NCBI RefSeq assembly: GCF_005405885.1
Contig: NZ_BJFL01000004.1
Coordinates: 1 to 64,000, forward strand
Direction of reading: 5' to 3'
Source of the DNA: Gandjariella thermophila
GTDB lineage: Bacteria > Actinomycetota > Actinomycetes > Mycobacteriales > Pseudonocardiaceae
DNA length: 64,000 bases
Under the pieces are notes generated by a model, which was given only the letters and a program-made list of their open reading frames with translations, did no database searches and was not told the DNA's origin. Both the position numbers and the translations under genes were made by a program. Each line of letters begins with the position of its first letter. The first letter of the stretch is position 1. This document shows positions 57,962 through 64,000 of the stretch, piece by piece.

Positions 57962-59274
57962 CCGGAACTCTTCATCTGCTGGTTGGCCGCGGCCAGCTTG
58001 GCCTGGATCGCGGCGTCGTCCACCGGCTTGCCGCTGGCCGCGTCGGCGAGCAGGTCCTTCACCGCGGTGCCGACGAGGGTTTCGAACTGCGCCTCCTGCG
58101 GGATCATCGGCAGCGACTCGGAGGTGTTCGCCAGCACCGAGCGGAACGTCTGGATGTTCCGCGTGTGGAACCGCTGGTCGTCGTATGCCTGCGGGGTCAC
58201 CGGCAGCGACCCGAACGCGGCGTTGAGGATCTTCTGCTCGTCCGGGCTGGTGAGGAACTCGACCAGGCGGAGCGCCCCGTCATGGTTTTTGGTGTTCGCG
58301 AAGACACCGAGGTTGATCCCGGCCACGTGGCTGTTCACCGGCTTGCCACCGGCCGGAAGCGGGTCGGGCAGCGGGATCGGCGCGATACCGTAGTCCTGTT
58401 CGGACATTCCATCGCTCTTCAGCCCGGCGGCCGCGTTGCTCTGAATCATCAGCATGGCCGCCCTGCCGGCGGCGAAGTCGCCGTAGAGCTGGGTGTCGTG
58501 CGCGTACTCGGCGTTGCCCGGGTTGACCACCTTCTGCTGGGACACCAGGTCCACGTACTGGCGGACGGCCGCGACCATCTGCGGCGAGTCGAACCGCGGG
58601 TCGCCGCCGTCGAACAGCGCGGCGCCGTGCTGCCGGCCGAAGACGAAGGCGAAGTGCGCGTTCTCGGTGTACTGGGCGCCCTCGATGGCCAACCCCCACT
58701 GCCCCCTGGCCGGGTCGGTCAGCTTCCTGGCGTCGTCCAGCAGTTCGGCCCAGGTGCGCGGCGGCGAGCCGATGCCGGCCTCGGCGAACCGCTTCTTGTT
58801 GTAGAACAGCCCGTACGCCAGCCCGTACAGCGGCACCGCGGCGGGCGGCTGCCCCGGCGCCCCGGTCGCCGTCATGCTGCTGGCCAGGAACCGGTCCCGG
58901 CCGCCCACCGCCTGCAGGGCCCTGTCGTCGAAGGGCAGAAAGGCGCCGGTGGCCTGCAGCGAGGCGGACCAGGTGTTGCCGATGTTGACCACGTCCGGCC
59001 CCTGACCGCTGGAGGTGGCCGCCAGGATGCGGTTCTGCAGGTCACTCCACGGGATCACTTCGAAGTTGACCTTGATGCCGGTGCGGTCGGAGAACTTCTG
59101 CAGCTCCGGGAGCAGCACAGACCGGTCGGCGTCCAGCGTGGGTCCCTGATTGCTGGCCCAGTAGGTGAGCGTGTTCGGCTGCGAGTTGTCCGCCCGCCCC
59201 GAGCCGCCGCAGCCGGTGACGCCCACGGCGATCAGCGTGCCGGCCAGCAGTGCGGTGATCCTTCGTGACCTCAC
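57958..59274 (-). CDS. Extracellular sugar-binding lipoprotein
   Basis: The 438-residue solute-binding protein family 1 member has lipobox 'ITALLAGTLIAVGVTGC', so it is anchored by a lipid outside the membrane. Features: 'LTYWASNQGPTLDADRSVLLPELQKFSDRTGIKVNFEVIPWSDLQNRILAATSSGQGPDVVNIGNTW' and 'GLFYNKKRFAEAGIGSPPRTWAELLDDARKL'. It binds an oligosaccharide and delivers it to the two permeases. GTG 59274 follows GAGGAG. LacI-type operators lie 85-140 bases upstream. Confidence 0.93.
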   Translation of the reverse strand: MRSRRITALLAGTLIAVGVTGCGGSGRADNSQPNTLTYWASNQGPTLDADRSVLLPELQKFSDRTGIKVNFEVIPWSDLQNRILAATSSGQGPDVVNIGNTWSASLQATGAFLPFDDRALQAVGGRDRFLASSMTATGAPGQPPAAVPLYGLAYGLFYNKKRFAEAGIGSPPRTWAELLDDARKLTDPARGQWGLAIEGAQYTENAHFAFVFGRQHGAALFDGGDPRFDSPQMVAAVRQYVDLVSQQKVVNPGNAEYAHDTQLYGDFAAGRAAMLMIQSNAAAGLKSDGMSEQDYGIAPIPLPDPLPAGGKPVNSHVAGINLGVFANTKNHDGALRLVEFLTSPDEQKILNAAFGSLPVTPQAYDDQRFHTRNIQTFRSVLANTSESLPMIPQEAQFETLVGTAVKDLLADAASGKPVDDAAIQAKLAAANQQMKSSG

Positions 59275-59358
59275 GTTCGCTCCTCACGTCCGCGTGCCCG
59301 GCCTCCGCGTTGAGGCGCCGCCGGAGCCTGAGATGCGGGTCACATCGCATCCGATCAG

Positions 59359-59412
59359 TTAACCGGTTAAGTCGTCAAGAGTCAGCCGTTAACGGTTTGG
59401 TGAACCGGTTCA
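59359..59412. promoter_or_regulatory. Pair of LacI-type operators before the sugar operon
   Basis: TTAACCGGTTAA (59359-59370) and TGAACCGGTTCA (59401-59412) are perfect 12-bp palindromes with the central CG typical of LacI-family operators. Their centres are 42 bases apart, four helical turns. A degenerate half-copy (TTAACGGTTT) lies between. The second covers the stop codon of the lacI-type gene. Confidence 0.85.
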
Positions 59413-60441
59413 GCCCACGGCGCCGCACCGGCCGGTGGTGCCGCGGGGCACCAGGATCGGCGCGGCCGTCTCGACGTCCCGCGGCTCGCCGCCGGCCAGC
59501 AGGTCGAGCAGCAGCCGGACTGCCGCCGCGCCGTGCTCGGCGATGGGGCGGCGCACCGCGGTCAGCGGCGGGCGGACCAGCCGGCACAGCGCCGAGTCGT
59601 CCCAGGCCACCAGGGACACCTGGGCCGGAACCGCACGGCCCAGTTCCGCCGCGACGCCCAGCGCGGCGGCCGCCATCAGGTCGTTGTCGAAGACCAGCGC
59701 GGTCGGCGGCGCGCCGGACGCGAGCAGCCGGCGGGCCGCGCGGGCGCCGGCCTCGTCGGAGTAGTCGGTGTGCACGGTCCGGGTGTCCCGCAGGCCGAGC
59801 CGCCGCGCGGTGCGCTCGAAGGCCGCCGTGCGCGTGCCGGTGTGCACGAACTCCTCGGGGCCGGCGACCCGGGCGATCCGCCGGTGCCCCAGCGAGAACA
59901 GGTACTCCACGACCTCCTCGATCGCGGCTCCGTCGTCGCTCCACACGCACGGCAGCCCGCCGGTCCGCTCCGGCCCGCCGAGCAGCACCGCGGGCAGGCC
60001 CAGCTCGCCGACCAGGTCGATGCGCGGGTCGTCCATCCGGAGGTTCATCAGGATCACGCCATCCACCCGGCGCTCCGCCCACCAGCGGCGGTAGCAGGCC
60101 AGTTCGGCCTCCACCCCGTCCACCACCTTGAGCAGCAGCGCTCCGGACTCGCTGCCCTCGGTGGCCAGCACGCTCTCGATACCGGCGATCAGCTGCATGA
60201 AGTAGGGCTCGACGCCGAGCACCCGGGGCGGCCGGTTCAGCACCAGGCCGAGCGCGCCGGCGCGGCCGTCGGAGAGGGCGCGCGCCGCGCTGCTCGGCGC
60301 CCAGCCGAGCCGCTCGGCGATCTCCAGGATGCGCCGGCGCGTGGGTTCGGACACGCCAGGCCGGCCGTTGAGGGCGTAGGAGACGGCGCCCTTGGAGACA
60401 CCGGCGGCCTGGGCGATGTCGTCGATGGTCACGCGCTTCAC
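59410..60441 (-). CDS. LacI-family repressor of the sugar operon
   Basis: The 343-residue repressor has the HTH 'VTIDDIAQAAGVSKGAVSYALNGRPGVSEPTRRRILEIAERLGWAPSSAARALSDGRAG' with the minor-groove hinge helix, then a sugar-binding core ('ALGLVLNRPPRVLGVEPYFMQLIAGIE', 'RVDGVILMNLRMDDPRI', 'LVAWDDSALCRLVRPPLTAV'). It lies upstream of and in the same direction as the binding-protein/permease/glycosidase operon, which it most likely represses until the sugar is present. A related site before its own start indicates autoregulation. Confidence 0.94.
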   Translation of the reverse strand: MKRVTIDDIAQAAGVSKGAVSYALNGRPGVSEPTRRRILEIAERLGWAPSSAARALSDGRAGALGLVLNRPPRVLGVEPYFMQLIAGIESVLATEGSESGALLLKVVDGVEAELACYRRWWAERRVDGVILMNLRMDDPRIDLVGELGLPAVLLGGPERTGGLPCVWSDDGAAIEEVVEYLFSLGHRRIARVAGPEEFVHTGTRTAAFERTARRLGLRDTRTVHTDYSDEAGARAARRLLASGAPPTALVFDNDLMAAAALGVAAELGRAVPAQVSLVAWDDSALCRLVRPPLTAVRRPIAEHGAAAVRLLLDLLAGGEPRDVETAAPILVPRGTTGRCGAVG

Positions 60442-60459
60442 GGTGCTCCCCGGAGCTGC

Positions 60460-60471
60460 TGAACCGGTTTT
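60460..60471. promoter_or_regulatory. LacI-type operator before the repressor gene
   Basis: TGAACCGGTTTT matches the two operators at 59359 and 59401 in the core GAACCGGTT and lies 18 bases before the repressor start, so the gene is probably autoregulated. Confidence 0.75.
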
Positions 60472-60511
60472 GCCCTCGAACCTACCTCGTCACGATAGGC
60501 GGCGCGGCGCC

Positions 60512-60686
60512 CTCAGTGCTTGTTCCTGAACGCGCGCCGCGATCGCGTCGCCGGGGGTGCGATCGGGACCCGGCACTCCGGTCGCGCCTGACCAGGCGCT
60601 CCGCCCCCGCGATCGCGGAGCTTCGCCCCGGCGCGTTCCCATCCGCGTCATCGCAGGGTCGGTCCGGTCCCGGTACAGACTGCCAG
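60512..60686. repeat. Dispersed intergenic element, copy B
   Basis: It starts with CTCAGTGCTTGTTC and carries GGCGCGTTCCCAT (60630-60642) and CGTCATCGC, as in copy A at 52165-52244, but has 92 extra GC-rich bases between start and core. The right end (GTACAGACTGCCAG) is a weaker match. It fills most of the 316-bp gap between the LacI gene and the DUF2237 gene; nothing else is seen there. Confidence 0.55.
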
Positions 60687-60757
60687 GGGATCAGCGGCCG
60701 GCGGCGGGCACCCGAGGAGCCCGAGTCGGCGGTGCCGCTCGGGGAGCCGAGGGGCGT

Positions 60758-61150
60758 TCAGCCGAGCGCGCTCGGGTCGGCGGGCACGTCCACCGAGTGC
60801 TCCCGCAGCATCTCCAGCGGGATCACCTCCAGGGCCCGCTCGTGGGTCGCGGCGAGCACCACCGGCGCCGCCACGCCGGCCTCGTAGGACTCCCGCCACC
60901 GGGAGGCACACACGCACCACCGGTCACCCGGGCGCAGGCCCGCGAAGCCGAGTTCCGGCCGCGGGGTGGACAGGTCGTTGCCGATCTTCCGCTGATGCTC
61001 GAGGAACTCGGCGGTGACCACCGCGCACACGGTGTGGCTGCCGAGATCCTCGTCGCCGGTGTTGCAGCATCCGTCGCGGTAGAACCCGGTCAGCGGCTCG
61101 GTGCCACAGACCTCCAGCTCTCCGCCGAGCACGTTGCGTGGGTTCGTCAT
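60758..61150 (-). CDS. DUF2237 family protein
   Basis: The 130-residue protein begins 'RNVLGGELEVCGTEPLTGFYRDGCCNTGDEDLGSHTVCAVVTAEFLEHQRKIGNDLSTPRPELGFAGLRPGDRWCVCASRWRESYEAGVAAPVVLAATHERALEVIPLEMLREHSVD'. This is the DUF2237 pattern with conserved Cys ('CCNTG', 'WCVC') that may bind metal. It is cytosolic with unknown function. It stands alone. Confidence 0.93.
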   Translation of the reverse strand: MTNPRNVLGGELEVCGTEPLTGFYRDGCCNTGDEDLGSHTVCAVVTAEFLEHQRKIGNDLSTPRPELGFAGLRPGDRWCVCASRWRESYEAGVAAPVVLAATHERALEVIPLEMLREHSVDVPADPSALG

Positions 61151-61277
61151 GCCCCCAGCGTGCCACCTTCCCCAGCGCCCGTACCCGACGAATCACGCCG
61201 GATCGCCAGGGTGTCGCGCGGTGCACGCCGGCGCCGTTGGTTAGCATCGCGCGCCGTCGTCGGCCCGGGAGGCAGGT

Positions 61278-61868
61278 GTGCACGTGACGGAACGAGCGAA
61301 CCCACGCCGCAGGGACGCCGCGGCCACCCGGGAGGCGCTGCTGACCGCCGCGCGGGAGTTGTTCGCCACCCGGGGGTTCGACCGGACGACCGTGCGCGAC
61401 ATCGCCGCGGCGGCCGGGGTCAACCAGGCCCTGCTGTTCCGGTACTTCGGCTCCAAGGAGGAGTTGCTCGGCGCCGCGCTGGCCGGGCGGGGGCGGGCGC
61501 TGCTCGAGGAGTCGTCCGCCGAGCGGTTGCTGGCCGACCTGCTGCGGCAGATGTTCGCCGAGGAACCCCGGGCGGCGGGCGGCAGCCTGCTGATGCTCGC
61601 GCTCAGCGGTCCGCAGCCGGGCGCGGCGGCGGAGATCCTCAGCCGTGAGGTGTCCGATCCGTACGCGCGGGCGTTGGCCTCGCTCACCGACGCCGAGGAC
61701 GCGGAACTGCGCGCGGAACTGGTGCTGGCCTGGGTGCTCGGTCTGGCGCTGAGCCGGGTGGTCCGCCCGGAAGGGCCGCTGGTGCGCGCCGAGCCGGGCG
61801 AGGCCATCCGGCTGGTGCTGGGCGCGGTGTCCACCCTGCTGGAGCGCACCGAGGTCCCGGAAGCCTGA
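61278..61868 (+). CDS. TetR-family regulator
   Basis: The 196-residue protein has N-terminal HTH 'TREALLTAARELFATRGFDRTTVRDIAAAAGVNQALLFRYFGSKEELLGAAL' and a short effector domain. 'NQALLFRYFGSKEEL' is typical of actinobacterial TetR proteins with a C-terminal domain of the TetR_C_17-like group. An alternative GTG is at 61284. It stands between a minus-strand DUF2237 gene and the minus-strand thioesterase; its target is unclear. Confidence 0.92.
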   Translation: MHVTERANPRRRDAAATREALLTAARELFATRGFDRTTVRDIAAAAGVNQALLFRYFGSKEELLGAALAGRGRALLEESSAERLLADLLRQMFAEEPRAAGGSLLMLALSGPQPGAAAEILSREVSDPYARALASLTDAEDAELRAELVLAWVLGLALSRVVRPEGPLVRAEPGEAIRLVLGAVSTLLERTEVPEA

Positions 61869-61925
61869 CCCCGACGCCGGAGTGCCGCCCGGGGAAGCGG
61901 CACTCCGGCGTACACCGCGGCGCCG

Positions 61926-62645
61926 TCACGCCGGCGCCGCATCGCGCCGCCGTTCCACCGCCATGCGCAACATGTCGAGGACGAAGGCGGCGTGATCCCA
62001 GAGAAACCAGTGACCACCGGCGCACAGGTGCAGCCAGCTGTCCGGGGAACCGTGGTCGAGCCAGCCGGCGAGTTCCTGCGGCGCGGCAAGAGGGTCGGAC
62101 GCGCCGCCGAACGCCACGACCGGATAGCTCATCGGCGGGCGCGGCACGTATCGGTGGCCGGTGCCGAGGCCGATGTCGTGCCGGAGCCGTTCGCAGACGA
62201 TGTCGACGAATTCCGGGTCGTCCGCGGCCTGCGCGAGTTCGCCGCCGCATGACCGGAGGTAGCGGGCCACGCTGTCCGGCTGGTCGGGATCGGCGGCGGG
62301 CCGGGCGCCGCACTGGGGCGGCACCCGGCCGGACACGCCGAGCGCGGACGGCTGGCGGACGCGCCGTTCGCGGAGTGCCCCGGCCACTTCGAACGCGACG
62401 AGGGCTCCCATGCTGTGCCCGAACAGCCCGTAGCGGTCGACCGGGCGCTCGGCGAGGTCGGCGGCGATCTCGTCGCCCAGATCCCGCGCAAGCCGCTCGA
62501 GCCCACCGTCGGCGGCGTAGCGGGCCGGATCCCAGCCGAGAACCGTCGCGTCGAGTTCGCCGTCGGCGCCCCGGGTGAGCCGTTCGTAGCACCGCGGGCC
62601 GCCGCCGGCGTACGGCATCAGATACCACCGCGTTCCCGCCGTCAC
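61926..62645 (-). CDS. Type II thioesterase
   Basis: The 239-residue alpha/beta hydrolase has 'WYLMPYAGGGPRCYERL' (oxyanion region), 'RYGLFGHSMGALVAFEVAGALRER' (G-H-S-M-G nucleophile), 'VVAFGGASDPLAAPQELAGW' (Asp) and 'LHLCAGGHWFLWDHAAFVLDML' (catalytic His). Type II thioesterases remove wrong acyl groups from NRPS/PKS carrier proteins. The GTG at 62645 overlaps the exporter stop (GTGA), so it is in one operon with the exporter and the oxygenase. Confidence 0.9.
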   Translation of the reverse strand: MTAGTRWYLMPYAGGGPRCYERLTRGADGELDATVLGWDPARYAADGGLERLARDLGDEIAADLAERPVDRYGLFGHSMGALVAFEVAGALRERRVRQPSALGVSGRVPPQCGARPAADPDQPDSVARYLRSCGGELAQAADDPEFVDIVCERLRHDIGLGTGHRYVPRPPMSYPVVAFGGASDPLAAPQELAGWLDHGSPDSWLHLCAGGHWFLWDHAAFVLDMLRMAVERRRDAAPA

Positions 62646-63571
62646 GCCAGCTCTTCCTGGTTGACGGCGGTGCCGGCGGGCCGGCGGCGCAGTGCCCTGC
62701 GGAGGTGCTTTCCGCCCAGGACGAACGCGTTCGCCGCGAGGACGAGAAGCACGCCCAGCACCGCCAGCGGCGACCAGGTGTAGTGCTCGAAGATGGTGGA
62801 GAGGGTCAGCGAGACCAGCGGGAACGCCACGGTGGCATAGGCGGCGCGGTCCGGGCCGATGCGGCCGAGCAGGGTCAGGTAGGCGACGAACGCGATGGCG
62901 GAGCCGAAGACGGCCAGGTAGAACAGGCCGGCCAGGTACCGGGGCGACCACTCGACGCTGAAGTTCGCACCGATGGCCAGGCAGCCCAGCGTGGTGAACA
63001 GCGCCCCGTAACCCATGCTCCACGCGGTGCCCTGCACCACGGGCAGGCCGACGGCCTGGTTCTTCGAGGACATGATGTTGCCGAAGGAGAACAGGAGTGT
63101 CGCGCCGAGGCCGAGGAGTACACCGAGGACGACGTCCCGCGCGTGGCTGGTGCTCATCACCTCTCGGCCGAAGATCATGGACAGGCCGACGACGCCGGCG
63201 AGCGCCGCCAGGATCACCTCGACGGACACCGGTCTTTTCAGGAAGATTCGCCCGTTGACGATGTTGAAGGCGACCGAAAGGCAGAAAATGATCGAAACGA
63301 GCCCGGAAACCAGGTACTTGGAGCAGTAGTAGAAAAGGACGTAGTTCGTGGAGTACATGAGCAGGCCCACGGCGGCGAACCGCAGGTGTTCCGAGGGTCT
63401 GAACCGCATGGGAAGGCGCCGCGCCCGGACCCAGATGAACAGGCACAGCGCGGCGAGAATGTAACGATAGGCGACCGATACCGCCGGGTCGACGCTACCC
63501 AACTGGAGCTTGATACCGATCCAGGTGGTCCCCCAGAGCAGAACCACCAATCCGTACAGCAACAGGTTCAC
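62642..63571 (-). CDS. EamA/DMT-family exporter
   Basis: The 309-residue protein has ten hydrophobic helices in two EamA repeats, starting 'MNLLLYGLVVLLWGTTWIGIKLQLGSVDPAVSVAYRYILAALCLFIWV'. DMT transporters export amino acids or metabolites. Sandwiched between the TauD-like oxygenase and the type II thioesterase, it probably exports the product of this metabolite cluster. Confidence 0.92.
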   Translation of the reverse strand: MNLLLYGLVVLLWGTTWIGIKLQLGSVDPAVSVAYRYILAALCLFIWVRARRLPMRFRPSEHLRFAAVGLLMYSTNYVLFYYCSKYLVSGLVSIIFCLSVAFNIVNGRIFLKRPVSVEVILAALAGVVGLSMIFGREVMSTSHARDVVLGVLLGLGATLLFSFGNIMSSKNQAVGLPVVQGTAWSMGYGALFTTLGCLAIGANFSVEWSPRYLAGLFYLAVFGSAIAFVAYLTLLGRIGPDRAAYATVAFPLVSLTLSTIFEHYTWSPLAVLGVLLVLAANAFVLGGKHLRRALRRRPAGTAVNQEELA

Positions 63572-63592
63572 GTGTCAACCTATCTTTCGTTT

Positions 63593-64000
63593 CTATCGGA
63601 GCGGCGCCGGTTCGGGGGTTTCGACCAGGCGAGCGTCGCTGAGCGCTCGTCCGTCGGCGGTATCGGTCATCGTCACCAGGATCCTGCGGTCGCCGCGGTA
63701 GGGCCGGCGGCCATGGGCCGCGGCCACGTTGTCCACCACCAACACGTCGCCGTGGCGATAGGGCTCGGCCACGGTGGCCGCATCGTACACCCTCCGTATC
63801 TCCTCGATCACATCACGTGGCACCTCCTCTCCGTTGCCGTGGAAGGTGTGGTACGGCAGGCTGTCCTCGCCGAGTTCCTCCGCGAACTCCTGGAGCTCAG
63901 GCTCGAGATTCCACCGGTTGAAGAACACGCCGTGGTTGAACCAGCTCGGCACGCCGGTGTCCGGATGCCGCATCGTGGCCCACCGCCGGTAGCGCACCGT
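63593..64000 (-). CDS. TauD/TfdA-family (SyrP-like) oxygenase, C-terminal part (runs off right edge)
   Basis: The visible 135 or so residues are the end of an Fe(II)/2-oxoglutarate dioxygenase: 'PSWFNHGVFFNRWNLEPELQEFAEELGEDSLPYHTFHGNGEEVPRDVIEEIRRVYDAATVAEPYRHGDVLVVDNVAAAHGRRPYRGDRRILVTMTD', with the distal His ligand in 'AAHGRRPY' and the 2-oxoglutarate Arg shortly after. It resembles SyrP-like hydroxylases that act on carrier-protein-bound amino acids. The start lies beyond position 64000. It is 21 bases upstream of the exporter gene. Confidence 0.88.
   Translation of the reverse strand, partial: TVRYRRWATMRHPDTGVPSWFNHGVFFNRWNLEPELQEFAEELGEDSLPYHTFHGNGEEVPRDVIEEIRRVYDAATVAEPYRHGDVLVVDNVAAAHGRRPYRGDRRILVTMTDTADGRALSDARLVETPEPAPLR

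Overview
This is high-GC actinobacterial chromosome, most likely from the order Pseudonocardiales. The reasons are GC-rich codon third positions throughout, a glnX-glnH-pknG operon of the mycobacterial/Pseudonocardiales type, two 'conservons' (sensor kinase, Roadblock, DUF742, GTPase), an XRE/DUF397 pair, a DprE2-like reductase and a site that fits the KstR steroid-regulon consensus. I cannot name the species. Only the left end (about 1-1100) is relatively AT-rich and carries an insertion-sequence remnant.

Layout. 1-1100: end of an IS5-like transposase and a small DUF2690-like secreted protein. 1.1-7.6 kb: a membrane Ser/Thr kinase divergent from glnX-glnH-pknG, which senses amino acids and controls central nitrogen/carbon metabolism. 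7.8-10.5 kb: small accessory genes, including an XRE/DUF397 pair. 10.4-13.5 kb: a GntR regulator divergent from a CoA-transferase and glutaryl-CoA dehydrogenase, probably for glutarate degradation. 14.0-18.1 kb: conservon 1 followed by a styrene-monooxygenase-type flavoprotein. 18.6-22.6 kb: SNF2 helicase plus SWIM protein. 22.7-27.5 kb: siderophore-interacting protein with an iron box, MetE-like methyltransferase and HelR/HelD. 27.5-32.7 kb: hydrolase, PadR with a carotenoid oxygenase operon, and an SDR/DapB-like pair behind a KstR-like site. 32.8-38.8 kb: a DivIVA-repeat protein, a YtrA-type GntR with a truncated membrane protein, DUF3052, TVP38, and VWA/MoxR. 39.0-43.9 kb: a histidine kinase whose response regulator has decayed to a short tail, P450/TetR divergent pair, Mug and enoyl-CoA hydratase. 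44.3-48.8 kb: conservon 2 on the minus strand. 49.4-52.1 kb: a Tat-exported two-subunit molybdenum hydroxylase. 52.2-60.4 kb: DprE2-like SDR, PHB-depolymerase-type esterase and a LacI-controlled sugar ABC importer with an intracellular GH5-like glycosidase. 60.7-61.9 kb: DUF2237 and TetR genes. 61.9-64.0 kb: thioesterase, EamA exporter and TauD/SyrP-like oxygenase, which look like the edge of a specialised-metabolite cluster.

Regulation can be read directly at several places. Near-perfect palindromes sit between divergent regulator/target pairs (GntR, TetR, YtrA), in front of the PadR and LacI operons, and upstream of the siderophore-interacting protein. Decay is also visible: a kinase without a standard start codon, a response-regulator remnant, a DUF5808 protein lacking its N-terminal half, and a membrane protein that stops at a conserved Trp position. 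A pair of related intergenic elements (52165-52244 and 60512-60686) appears to be a dispersed repeat. No rRNA, tRNA, CRISPR array or prophage was seen. All family calls come from reading motifs; no database search was run.
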